From NCBI GenBank assembly GCA_903970405.1, contig CAJCIT010000215.1, positions 1 to 32,851 of the forward strand: a DNA stretch of 32,851 nt, read 5' to 3'. This document shows positions 8,583 through 15,688 of this stretch, in pieces. This DNA comes from Acidobacteriaceae bacterium. GTDB taxonomy: Bacteria; Acidobacteriota; Terriglobia; Bryobacterales; Bryobacteraceae. The notes beneath the pieces are model-generated. The model saw nothing but the letters and a program-made list of their open reading frames with translations. It did no database searches and was not told the DNA's origin. The position numbers and the translations under genes are program-made. Each line of letters begins with the position of its first letter. Positions within the stretch are counted from its first letter, which is position 1.

Positions 8583-8689
8583 GTATGTTTCCGAGCACCG
8601 CTGAGAGACAGTTTCGGGGATTGACTTGCAATTTTCGGCTCGGCGATGCGCCCAGGTCGTTTGACCAAAATCGTTAGACGGCCAGTTTT

Positions 8690-9901
8690 CTAACCGATGC
8701 GCCGCATGACCAGCGCCGCATTGAGTCCACCGAAGGCGAAGGAATTGGAAATTGCGGTCTCAATATTCGCCTGGCGAGGTTCGTTCGGCACCACGTCCAG
8801 CGAGCAGGCGGGGTCCGGATCGAGGAAGTTGGCCGTGGGCGGGACCAGACCATGCTGCAAGGCGAGCAGAGAGACCACAGCTTCAATCGCTCCGGCCGCG
8901 CCCAACGTGTGCCCGTGCATGGACTTGGTGGAACTCACCAGCAGCCGCTCGGCGTGGCTGCCGAAGGCCCGCCGGATGGCTTGGCATTCGGTGGAGTCGT
9001 TAATTGTGGTACCGGTGCCATGGGCGTTCACGTAGTCGACGGACTCCGGAGCGATTTTCGCGTCAGCCAAGGCCAGCCGGATGGCTCGCAGAGGCCCTTC
9101 CGGAGTGGGCTGAGTAATATGATGGGCGTCGGAACTCATGCCGAATCCGCAGACTTCGCCCAGAATACGGGCGCCTCGGGCCTTGGCATGCTCCCAGTTC
9201 TCAAGCACCAGCATGGCTCCGCCCTCGCCGAGAATCAGGCCGCGGCGCTGCAGCGAAAAGGGGCGGCAGGTCTCCGGCGAAACTACCCGCATGGCCTCCC
9301 AGGCCCGCAGCAAACCTTCGGCAAAGACGGCCTCGCTGCCGCCGGCGATTGCCGCCGTCACCTCACCGCGCCGCACCATGCCGAACGCCTGTCCGATCGC
9401 GTGGTTCGACGACGAGCAAGCGGTGGAGATGGTGTAGGTGGGCCCGACGATACCGTATTCGAGTGAAATGCGGCTCGCTCCGGCGTTCGACATCGTCCGC
9501 GGAATCGTCAGCGGCGCCACCCGCGGGTTGTTTTCGCGGAACAGCCGTACGTAGCCCTCTTCTTCGGCGAACTGGCCGCCCACGCTGGTACCCGTTATGA
9601 TGGCCGTCTCTTCTTTGAGTTGTGCCGTTAACTCAAGCCCGCTTTGCCGCACTGCCTCTCGGGCCGCCACCACCGCCATTTGCGCGAAGCGCTCCAGCAT
9701 GCCTGTCTCTTTTTCCGAGAAGTGCTCAAGAGGACGGAAGCCGGAGGCGATGGCGCCGAGGCTGAATTTGTAGGGAGGTTTTCCAGGATCGGGTAGCGGG
9801 CCGAGGGCGGGCCGGCCGATAGAGAGATGCGCCCAGCATTCGGCAACCGTATTTCCAAGCGCGCAAACCGCGCCCATTCCCGTAACTGCAACCCGCACCA
9901 T
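8690..9901 (-). CDS. Beta-ketoacyl-ACP synthase (FabF/KAS II-like)
   Basis: Condensing enzyme of 403 aa that would elongate an acyl chain on ACP by decarboxylative condensation with malonyl-ACP, in the cytoplasm. The thiolase-fold active site is complete: nucleophile Cys162 in STACSSSNHAIG, His294 in VNAHGTGTTIND, Lys326 and His331 in STKSMHGHTLGAAGA. The N-terminus VRVAVTGMGAVCALGNT is normal for the family. It starts 2 nt after the ACP stop, so the two genes form a unit. No ketoreductase, dehydratase or malonyl transferase accompanies them, so this may be a secondary acyl pathway rather than the housekeeping fab operon; the symbol fabF is therefore not assigned. Confidence 0.88.
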   Translation of the reverse strand: MVRVAVTGMGAVCALGNTVAECWAHLSIGRPALGPLPDPGKPPYKFSLGAIASGFRPLEHFSEKETGMLERFAQMAVVAAREAVRQSGLELTAQLKEETAIITGTSVGGQFAEEEGYVRLFRENNPRVAPLTIPRTMSNAGASRISLEYGIVGPTYTISTACSSSNHAIGQAFGMVRRGEVTAAIAGGSEAVFAEGLLRAWEAMRVVSPETCRPFSLQRRGLILGEGGAMLVLENWEHAKARGARILGEVCGFGMSSDAHHITQPTPEGPLRAIRLALADAKIAPESVDYVNAHGTGTTINDSTECQAIRRAFGSHAERLLVSSTKSMHGHTLGAAGAIEAVVSLLALQHGLVPPTANFLDPDPACSLDVVPNEPRQANIETAISNSFAFGGLNAALVMRRIG

Positions 9902-9903
9902 GG

Positions 9904-10209
9904 TCAGGCGGGGAAACCTGCCTGTTCTTTTTGCGCAAGCAGTTGACGAACCCCTTCCACGGTGTCGCGAATCGATTTCAAGCTTTGCATCGCTTCATCG
10001 GGAATACTGATCTGAAACTCACTCTCCAGCGCAAAAACAATATTGATACCGTCCAGCGAATCGATCTTGAGTTCCTCGAAGGTATTCTCAATCCCTATCG
10101 CATCCAGGGGCAGGTGCTGAGTGGCGGCGATCACGCGAATGACGTGAGCGGCCAGTTCGTCTTGAGCGGCGAGAGCGGCGTCGGACATACTGTAGATTCG
10201 CTCTATCAT
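9904..10209 (-). CDS. Acyl carrier protein
   Basis: Phosphopantetheine-binding carrier of 101 aa. The attachment Ser51 sits in EELKIDSLDGINIVFALESEF, close to the canonical DSL motif, and the acidic helix II and the SIPDE segment are present. At 101 aa it is longer than housekeeping AcpP (about 78 aa), mostly through an N-terminal extension. ATG at 10209 is used, but ATG at 10188 (MSDAALAAQ) is also possible; GGAAGG lies only a few bases before the first. The ketosynthase follows 2 nt after the stop. An intrinsic terminator ends about 44 nt upstream, which leaves little room for a promoter. Confidence 0.88.
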   Translation of the reverse strand: MIERIYSMSDAALAAQDELAAHVIRVIAATQHLPLDAIGIENTFEELKIDSLDGINIVFALESEFQISIPDEAMQSLKSIRDTVEGVRQLLAQKEQAGFPA

Positions 10210-10252
10210 ACCCTTCCGCCAGGAAAAATGAGATCGGGCTGGTCTCGATGCG

Positions 10253-10289
10253 AAAAAAACGCCGGACGCTACGGAGGAATGCGCCCGGC
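10253..10289 (-). terminator. Rho-independent terminator after the molybdopterin-domain gene
   Basis: On the minus strand a 9-bp stem (GCCGGGCGC pairing with GCGTCCGGC, one G-U) closes an 11-nt loop and is followed by G and seven T. It lies 114 nt downstream of the molybdopterin-domain gene and 44 nt upstream of the ACP start on the same strand. It therefore either ends the upstream transcript or acts as an attenuator for the ACP-ketosynthase unit. Confidence 0.85.
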
Positions 10290-10338
10290 GGAGAAGCCCT
10301 GGAATGACTCGGAGGTATCGCTCCAGGGGGGAGGAAGA
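10253..10338 (-). ncRNA. Candidate sRNA / 3'UTR RNA with CCUCC-loop hairpins
   Basis: Minus-strand RNA of about 85 nt. From its 5' end it carries an unpaired CUUCCUCCCCCC tract, then a hairpin with arms at 10322-10328 and 10297-10303 (CCCTGGA/TCCAGGG, with an inner GAU/GUC step) whose loop shows ACCUCCGA. The terminator hairpin at 10261-10289 follows, with loop AUUCCUCCGUA and an oligo-U tail. Three CCUCC strings complementary to GGAGG ribosome-binding sites, two of them in hairpin loops, is the architecture of alphaproteobacterial cuckoo/CcsR-type RNAs. A TATACA box at 10339-10344 could start it, but the -35 is weak; processing from the 3'UTR of the upstream gene is an alternative. Confidence 0.45.
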
Positions 10339-10402
10339 TGTATACCGACGCGCTCAAACAGCCACCGAACCGAACGGCCGGTGCGCTTGAAACGCTAACA
10401 GG

Positions 10403-11374
10403 CTAAGATAGCAGGCCGCCGTGCCCAAGGCTGGCGACTTCCCATCCTGAAACACGATACTTCGCCAACATGGGCGGCAGTAATAAATCTAGAATATTCG
10501 GCTTCACGGAGCGAAAACAACAAGGCGCGGACAGGATAGGCATATGGTCCTTGTAGGCCAGCAGCGTCAGCGTGCCTGGATCGACCGGCGCCAGAAACCG
10601 CTCCAGCGTGGCGCCGACGCGGGTCAACGCGCGGCCGACAACGTCTTCTGGTCCGGCCGGGGTAGTGGTTGAGGCGATCAGAATTGCCGTTGGATTCGTT
10701 CGCGAAAGATGTTGCAACGCGCGAACCACTGCCGCTTCCTCTTCCGCCACCGCCATGGAGTAGCTGAGCCGGGCCTTCAGGCCATCCAGCCGCGCCCTGA
10801 TGGTCGACTCAAACAAATTGCGAGCCCTGTCCCCCTGGACCGGATCGGTATATAAAACGCTCACTTGCGGATCGCGAATCGGTCTCGCCTGCAAAATGGG
10901 CCCGCGCTCATTCAGCATTGAGATAACCGTGTCGAGTTGCGAGCGAGACACCGCGAAGGGCGCGCTCTTAATCGTCGCCAGGCGTTCGCCGGCGAGCACG
11001 TAACGGAAATTTTGCGCCGTCGCGATGACAACTCCGCTGGTGCAGTTAATCTGCTTTAGCAATTCGTCATCGATCAGGGCGCAGCAATCCTCGGTGGACA
11101 CAAGATTGGCGCGGCCTCCCGCAGCCATACGGATCTCGACGGATCCGCAACACATGGCGCTCGCAACCGCGAGCACTGCTTCATCTTCGCCGATCTCGCC
11201 ATCTTCAAGTTCGGTAACCCAAACTTCCTGCATGCCCTCAACCTTGAGCATGCGGACATCGTCGTCGCTCATCAGATGTCCCTTACCGAGGAGCTTTCGG
11301 CCTCCTGGGCGGAAGATCGAGCAACACAGAACCCGTCCAGCACAGCTTTGAACATCAACCGTCAGAGCGCGCAT
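10403..11374 (-). CDS. Molybdopterin-binding (MoCF-type) domain protein
   Basis: Cytoplasmic protein of 323 aa. It resembles the molybdopterin-binding half of rhizobial-type MobA-like fusion proteins, based on remembered patterns: GRANLVSTEDCCALID, the FAV hinge, RDPQVSVLYTD, EEEAAVVRAL, PVDPGTLTLLAYKDHMPILSAPCC and the run KPNILDLLLPPMLA. No nucleotidyltransferase domain is attached. A role in molybdenum-cofactor handling is inferred. AGGAGG stands 9 nt before the ATG, an excellent ribosome-binding site. Unusually, it has four vicinal cysteine pairs (residues 17-18, 75-76, 97-98, 285-286) plus Cys11 and Cys111. It follows the arg operon after 224 bp of AT-rich DNA likely to contain its promoter. 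Confidence 0.7.
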   Translation of the reverse strand: MRALTVDVQSCAGRVLCCSIFRPGGRKLLGKGHLMSDDDVRMLKVEGMQEVWVTELEDGEIGEDEAVLAVASAMCCGSVEIRMAAGGRANLVSTEDCCALIDDELLKQINCTSGVVIATAQNFRYVLAGERLATIKSAPFAVSRSQLDTVISMLNERGPILQARPIRDPQVSVLYTDPVQGDRARNLFESTIRARLDGLKARLSYSMAVAEEEAAVVRALQHLSRTNPTAILIASTTTPAGPEDVVGRALTRVGATLERFLAPVDPGTLTLLAYKDHMPILSAPCCFRSVKPNILDLLLPPMLAKYRVSGWEVASLGHGGLLS

Positions 11375-11598
11375 TTCGATCGTCCTCCTAAGAAAATTGG
11401 GTGTGGTGGTACCTCTTAAAACGCCGTACAGTGACAGGGGCGCGGTCCAACCAGTCAGAAAATGTCTTTACACGACAGCGATTATGACTTCTTATTAGTG
11501 AAAACACCAGGAAATTTTTTCATATTATTGAAGTTTTTACCGCAAGCGTCGTTTGTCTGACACTAAGGGCCACTCTTCCAGCAGAAGTGTAATAGATA
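11375..11598 (-). promoter_or_regulatory. AT-rich spacer between arg operon and molybdopterin gene
   Basis: This 224-bp gap contains an AT-rich block around 11470-11545 in an otherwise GC-rich window. Candidate -10 hexamers (CATAAT near 11483-11488 on the minus strand) occur, but no convincing -35 pairs with them. It probably holds the promoter of the molybdopterin-domain gene. Confidence 0.4.
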
Positions 11599-11605
11599 TT
11601 ACACT
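11586..11605. promoter_or_regulatory. Perfect 8-4-8 palindrome at the end of the arg operon
   Basis: AGTGTAAT-AGAT-ATTACACT is a perfect inverted repeat overlapping the stop codon of the short argA gene. It has no T-run after it on the minus strand, so it is not a standard intrinsic terminator. It could be a protein-binding site for the downstream gene or an mRNA 3'-end hairpin. Confidence 0.55.
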
Positions 11606-12162
11606 GAGTGTTCGCGCAACTGGATGAGGGTAGCCCGTTCGGTCGCGAATGGGCCAGAAAGGGCTTTGAGCCGCTTAAGAACCGCGATTTCATCGCAATT
11701 CTGGAATTTGGGACAACGGAGGCAATCCTTCCAAGCCTTCAGGGGCAACTCTCCCCGTTCAACTTCCTGAAAGCCCAGGCGGGCGAAAAACTCTGTCACA
11801 TAGGTGAACGCGAAGACGGCCTCAATATCGTTGTCACGAGCCTCCTGTTCTAACGCGCCGACAATGGCACGGCCAATGCCGCAGCCCGTACCCTCGGGCG
11901 CCACGGCCAGCGAGCGAATCTCCGCTGTCGTCGGTGTGTAGAAGTGAAGTGCGCCGCACCCGGCAAGGTTCTCACCCTTATAGAAGACGGAGAAGTCACG
12001 AATGTTCTCCGACATGTCGAACTCAGTCCTGGGGAGCATCAAGCCCTGGGCTGCGTAGGCATTAATGAGGCTGAGGATCGGCTTGATATCGCGAATTGTG
12101 GCTTTACGGACGGTTGAAGCTGCCGCCACAGCGCTTACCGTTACGGCCGAGGTTTCGGTCAT
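11599..12162 (-). CDS. argA: GNAT N-acetyltransferase, short-form N-acetylglutamate synthase
   Basis: Transfers an acetyl group from acetyl-CoA to glutamate, the first step of arginine synthesis. This is the short GNAT-only type seen in mycobacteria (Rv2747-like) rather than the kinase-fused E. coli ArgA. The 187-aa protein has VRKATIRDIKPILSLINAYA at the domain start, the GCGALHF strand, IRSLAVAPEGTGCGIGRAIVGALEQEA as the acetyl-CoA-binding motif A (R/Q-x-x-G-x-G/A type), and VTEFFARLGF near the C-terminus, then a CLRCPKFQNC cysteine cluster. Its ATG overlaps the argB stop by 4 nt. The position after argC-argB is the main support for the argA assignment. Confidence 0.82.
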   Translation of the reverse strand: MTETSAVTVSAVAAASTVRKATIRDIKPILSLINAYAAQGLMLPRTEFDMSENIRDFSVFYKGENLAGCGALHFYTPTTAEIRSLAVAPEGTGCGIGRAIVGALEQEARDNDIEAVFAFTYVTEFFARLGFQEVERGELPLKAWKDCLRCPKFQNCDEIAVLKRLKALSGPFATERATLIQLREHSV

Positions 12163-12944
12163 CTTGCTAAAGCCCTTTCACACGCCATGCGCGTCCCAAC
12201 GGTTTCGCCGCTAAGCAAACGCCGGCAAATATCGGGCTCGCGGCCGTGCGCGATGACAACCTCCGGTATTCTCGCCTCCAACGCGTCCAGTGCGGATTCC
12301 AACTTGGCGTGCATGCCGCCCACAGCCACGCCTTCAAGCATGAGAGCCCGGCAGCCGGACGGAGTCAAACTGCTGAAAACACTGCCGTCATTCCCCTTCA
12401 CGCCCGCGACATCCGTGAGGAAAACCAGGAGGTCGGCCTGAAATCCAATGGCGCAGGAAACCGCCATCTGATCCGCGTTAACGTTATAGACCGCGCCCGC
12501 GCCATCTCCGGCGACGCAGGCAATTACCGGAAGATAGCCGGCCTCCACCAGAAGATCCAGCAGCCGGCCGTCGGTATTCTGAGGCCGTCCCACAAACCCG
12601 AGCTCAGGATCGAACGGCTTGGCGACGGTCAGCATCCCGTCCAAGCCCGACAATCCCACCGCGAGTGCGCCGTGCCGGATGACGGCGCCCACCAGTTGTT
12701 TATTCACAGTGCCGGCCAACACCTTGGTGACCGCATCCACCACTCGCTGGTCCGAGACTCGTAAGCCATTGATAAAGCGGCTCTCAATTCCGCGCTCTTC
12801 GAGAAAACGGGTGACCTGTTTTCCTCCACCGTGAACCACCGCCAGCAGATGCTCGCGAGAGACGGCTGTGAGCTGACGCGCCAGCTCGTTGCGTGAATCC
12901 TCCGAGTCAAGGATCGTCCCGCCCAGCTTGATCAGGACCTTCAC
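12159..12944 (-). CDS. argB: Acetylglutamate kinase
   Basis: Phosphorylates N-acetylglutamate, the second step of arginine synthesis. The 261-aa protein belongs to the amino-acid kinase family. The N-terminal MKVLIKLGGTILDS holds the catalytic Lys and GG motif, AVVHGGGKQVTRFLEERGI binds substrate, and VYNVNADQMAVSCAIGFQADLLVFLTDVAGV is the nucleotide site, followed by GGMHAKLESALDAL. Length is on the short side (260-300 usual) and lacks the N-terminal helix of arginine-inhibited hexameric forms, so feedback inhibition by arginine is less likely. The ATG overlaps the argC stop by 4 nt. Confidence 0.95.
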   Translation of the reverse strand: MKVLIKLGGTILDSEDSRNELARQLTAVSREHLLAVVHGGGKQVTRFLEERGIESRFINGLRVSDQRVVDAVTKVLAGTVNKQLVGAVIRHGALAVGLSGLDGMLTVAKPFDPELGFVGRPQNTDGRLLDLLVEAGYLPVIACVAGDGAGAVYNVNADQMAVSCAIGFQADLLVFLTDVAGVKGNDGSVFSSLTPSGCRALMLEGVAVGGMHAKLESALDALEARIPEVVIAHGREPDICRRLLSGETVGTRMACERALAR

Positions 12945-13963
12945 AGCAGGCCCTCCGCTTCGGGGAAGCCCAGCATCAAGTTCATGTTCTGAATGGCTTG
13001 ACCGGCCGCACCTTTCACCAGATTGTCGATGGCGGCGACGATGACCGCCCGCTGGCTATCGACGTCAAAAACGAAGCCAATGTCGCAGAAGTTGGTGTGC
13101 TGCACCGCGTGCAGATCCGGAACCTGGCCCGGTGCGTAGAGCCGGATGAAGGGCTCCTTGGCATAGAAATCCTCGTAAATGGCCAGCAGTTCCACAGCTT
13201 GACTGATTCGCTGCACTCGCAGGTGAATGGTTTCGAGGATGCCGCGATGAACCGGGATCAGTTGGGCGACAAACGTAAATTCACGCTCGCCCAGCACGGA
13301 ATTCTGCAATATCTCAGGCACGTGACGGTGGGTGAGGATGGAATAGGCCGAGAAATTCTCGACGATTTCGCCGAAACTGGTCCTGAGCGATGGCTTCCTC
13401 CCCGCGCCGCTGACGCCGGACTTGGCATCGCATACGATCCCGCGAGAGCGGTCGATGACTTCCGCTTCCACCAAGGGCTTCAGCGCTAGATTCGCGGCCG
13501 TGGGATAACAGCCTGGGTTGGCCACGAATTGAGCCCCGCGGATTTGATCGCGATAGAACTCAGGAAGCCCATAGATCGCCTGCGAAAGCAATTCGGGCGA
13601 GGTGTGCCGTTCGGGATACCAGCGCGCGAAGGTCTCAAGGTCGCGCAAACGATAAGCGCCGCTTAAATCGATCACCTTGATTCCGGCGGCGAGGAAGGCT
13701 GGCGCCAGCTCCATCGATACTTCGGCCGGGGTTGCCAGGAAAACTGCGCTCAGCTCTTCAGCGGCAACCGCCTCCACGGCGGCCGGAATGCTCTTCAGGG
13801 GCGCCGATCCCAACGGGCCGGGCCGCCTTTCCGTCTCTGACCGGTGCTCCAGAAGATACGGCTCTACGCCAGGGTGGCTCTCAAGCAACCGGAGCAACTC
13901 AGCTCCGCTATAGCCTCGGAAACCCACCACACCAACAGGGTGCAGCTTTGAGTATTTATGCAC
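12941..13963 (-). CDS. argC: N-acetyl-gamma-glutamyl-phosphate reductase
   Basis: NADPH-dependent reduction of acetylglutamyl phosphate to the semialdehyde. The 340-aa protein has the Rossmann start HPVGVVGFRGYSGAELLRLL and the active-site Cys152 in FVANPGCYPTAANLALKPL. SGVSGAGRKPS and the late HVPEI and RGILETIHL segments follow. The start is GTG at 13963; no later Met fits. A strong promoter puts the transcript 5' end only about 5 nt before this GTG, so the mRNA is nearly leaderless. First gene of argC-argB-argA; argJ, argD and argF are not in the window. Confidence 0.95.
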   Translation of the reverse strand: MHKYSKLHPVGVVGFRGYSGAELLRLLESHPGVEPYLLEHRSETERRPGPLGSAPLKSIPAAVEAVAAEELSAVFLATPAEVSMELAPAFLAAGIKVIDLSGAYRLRDLETFARWYPERHTSPELLSQAIYGLPEFYRDQIRGAQFVANPGCYPTAANLALKPLVEAEVIDRSRGIVCDAKSGVSGAGRKPSLRTSFGEIVENFSAYSILTHRHVPEILQNSVLGEREFTFVAQLIPVHRGILETIHLRVQRISQAVELLAIYEDFYAKEPFIRLYAPGQVPDLHAVQHTNFCDIGFVFDVDSQRAVIVAAIDNLVKGAAGQAIQNMNLMLGFPEAEGLL

Positions 13964-13974
13964 AGTAATGAATG

Positions 13975-14004
13975 ATTATACAACGATTGGCTGCTCTGTG
14001 TCAG
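13975..14004 (-). promoter_or_regulatory. Sigma-70-type promoter of argC-argB-argA
   Basis: On the minus strand CTGACA (13999-14004, five of six to TTGACA), an 18-bp spacer and a perfect TATAAT (13975-13980). The -10 ends 11 nt before the GTG of argC. The -35 overlaps the stop codon of the upstream zinc-ribbon gene. Confidence 0.75.
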
Positions 14005-14474
14005 AGTTGTTCGGCGGCGGACCGTGCGGCGAGGTCGCCGATCACCGGGATTCGCGTGGGCTCCCCCCGATTGGCCCGGATCATCAGAAAAACGTAGAGC
14101 ACAATCATGCCCAATTTAACCAGTTCAGCCATCTCGTGCCTGAGAAGACCGAAGCCGGGAACCAGGGATGGAAAGGCGGAGGAGACAATCAACCAGGCAA
14201 CGAAGAGGTAAAGCGATTGAAAAGCGTCGAACCGCACCGCAGCGTGGGACCGAAACCGCGAAGCAGCCAGAAAGACGATGGCCGGAATTATTCCGAAAAC
14301 CGGGATGTAGCAAAGGGTGGAAGCCGAGCGGTCACTAATCCCCTTGAGAAAATCCGTGGCAATGGGGGGGACTTGAGCGCCGGGCGGGGCGTACGGCTTT
14401 TGCTGTTTGCCGCAGCTGTGGCAGAAAGTCCAATGGTCGTCAATCTGCGTTCCGCAATTTGTGCAGTACGGCAC
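14001..14474 (-). CDS. Zinc-ribbon membrane protein, DUF4870-like
   Basis: Small membrane protein of 157 aa and unknown role. An N-terminal zinc ribbon (YCTNCG…FCHSCGK, two CxxC pairs) is followed by a Pro-rich linker and three or four hydrophobic segments (STLCYIPVFGIIPAIVFL, LYLFVAWLIVSSAF, LVKLGMIVLYVFLMI) in the DUF4870 style. The frame extends to GTG 14489, but GTG 14474 gives the family-typical start (V/M)PYCTNCG and has GGAAGG 7 nt upstream, so it is preferred. A TATAGT box at 14507-14512 and a 13-bp palindrome (GCAACTGAGTTGC, 14494-14506) lie just upstream and may be its promoter and operator. Confidence 0.75.
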   Translation of the reverse strand: MPYCTNCGTQIDDHWTFCHSCGKQQKPYAPPGAQVPPIATDFLKGISDRSASTLCYIPVFGIIPAIVFLAASRFRSHAAVRFDAFQSLYLFVAWLIVSSAFPSLVPGFGLLRHEMAELVKLGMIVLYVFLMIRANRGEPTRIPVIGDLAARSAAEQL

Positions 14475-14692
14475 GGGCCCCCCTTCCACGAAAGCAACTG
14501 AGTTGCACTATACATCAGTGGTACGCTGTTCAACGGCCGCTAGTTCCCCTCGATAATGAGGCGCGCGCGGTTCACCGGATAAAGGATCGACGGCGGCTGG
14601 CGGGAGGAATCGAATCAGCATCTTTGACGCGGCGAGTCGTTTCGGGCACCGGTACATCAAACAGGTTGTCTCAGCCAGTTCGGATAAACTCT

Positions 14693-15688
14693 ATGTCCCC
14701 TCTCAGCGGCATCCACCACGTCACCGCCATTGCCAGCGACGCGCCGGCGAACGTGACCTTTTATACCGGCGTTCTTGGCCTCCGCCTTGTCAAGCGGACG
14801 GTCAACTTCGACGATCCGAGTTCCTACCATCTCTATTACGGCGATGGAACCGGTACTCCAGGCACGATTCTCACTTTCTTTGCCTGGCCGGGCGCTGCCC
14901 GAGGCCAAGTGGGCGCGGGCGAGCCTACTGCTATCTCATTTTCTATCCCGGCCGGCTCACATGCGTGGTGGAAAACCCGGCTCGCGGGCGCCGGTCTTGC
15001 CTTTCAAGACGCCGGCGAGCGCTTCGGAGAGCTCTTCCTGGCATTCCGAGATCCCGATGGGATGACGGTGGAATTGATTGAGACCGAACGCGCTCAGCCC
15101 CACGCGTTGCACTTCTGGGAGCATGGACCCGTGCCCAAGCCGTACGCGATCCGCGGAATCCATTCGGTGACGTTGGCCCATGCCGCCAGCCACAATGCCA
15201 GTTCCTCATTCGCAAACACAGCCGCCTTCGGAGCAGACCTGGGCTTTCAACCGCCGACCGCTTCGGACTCAGACGGCAACCGCCGGCGCTTTGCGATAAC
15301 CGGCGGCGATGCCGGCAGCTTTGTGGATGTTGTGCCCTCCACTGCGTCGCGGCGGGGGCGTATGGGGGCGGGAACCATTCACCACATCGCGTTTCGGACG
15401 GATGACGACAGCAGCCAATTGGCTTGGCAGCATAAACTTATCAAGGCAGATTACCAAGTCACGGAAGTGATGGACCGAGTTTACTTCCGTTCTATCTATT
15501 TCCGCGAGCGCGGCGGAGTGCTCTTTGAAATTGCTACCGATCCGCCTGGCTTTACCGTGGATGAGTCCGAAGAGGCTCTCGGTTCGGCGCTAAAGCTGCC
15601 AAAGTGGTATGAGCCCCTCCGCTCGCAGTTGGAAGCGTCTCTGCCGGCGCTGCCGGCCCGGGTCGCCGTAGTTGGAGAAAGTGTTTGA
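14693..15688 (+). CDS. VOC-family ring-cleaving dioxygenase (MhqO/PcpA-like)
   Basis: Predicted Fe(II)-dependent extradiol-type dioxygenase acting on hydroquinone- or catechol-like rings. The 331-aa protein has two VOC modules. GIHHVTAIASDAPANVTFYTGVLGLRLVKRTVNFDDPSSYHLYYGD opens the first, and TIHHIAFRTDDDSSQLAW with GVLFEIATDPPGF carries the metal-binding His and Glu of the second. These phrases are characteristic of the MhqA/MhqO/PcpA/LinE group. The frame is open from 14459, but ATG 14693 (MSPLSGIHHV) fits the family; the ribosome-binding site is weak. The hydrolase that follows overlaps the stop codon, the same pairing as Bacillus mhqO-mhqD, where the genes respond to quinone stress. Confidence 0.88.
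   Translation: MSPLSGIHHVTAIASDAPANVTFYTGVLGLRLVKRTVNFDDPSSYHLYYGDGTGTPGTILTFFAWPGAARGQVGAGEPTAISFSIPAGSHAWWKTRLAGAGLAFQDAGERFGELFLAFRDPDGMTVELIETERAQPHALHFWEHGPVPKPYAIRGIHSVTLAHAASHNASSSFANTAAFGADLGFQPPTASDSDGNRRRFAITGGDAGSFVDVVPSTASRRGRMGAGTIHHIAFRTDDDSSQLAWQHKLIKADYQVTEVMDRVYFRSIYFRERGGVLFEIATDPPGFTVDESEEALGSALKLPKWYEPLRSQLEASLPALPARVAVVGESV

Larger units (their letters stand above)
8301..8689. other. Gene-free region with duplicated GGGGTCTGTCC element
   Basis: No ORF here resembles a known protein; open frames exist on both strands but overlap each other and look like GC-rich chance frames. The region holds two direct copies of an element of about 46 bp (8321-8366 and 8537-8582). The stretch between them may be the decayed interior of a small mobile element, but no transposase motif could be read. 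Confidence 0.5.

Noticed and set aside
8368..8668. Overlapping ORFs of 66-88 aa on both strands between tetR and the ketosynthase
   Set aside because: Mutually overlapping, Arg/Pro-rich chance frames spanning the direct repeats, with no recognised domain.
14459..14692. Long N-terminal extension of the dioxygenase
   Set aside because: Overlaps the zinc-ribbon gene promoter and has no VOC features; MSPLSGIHHV is the family start.
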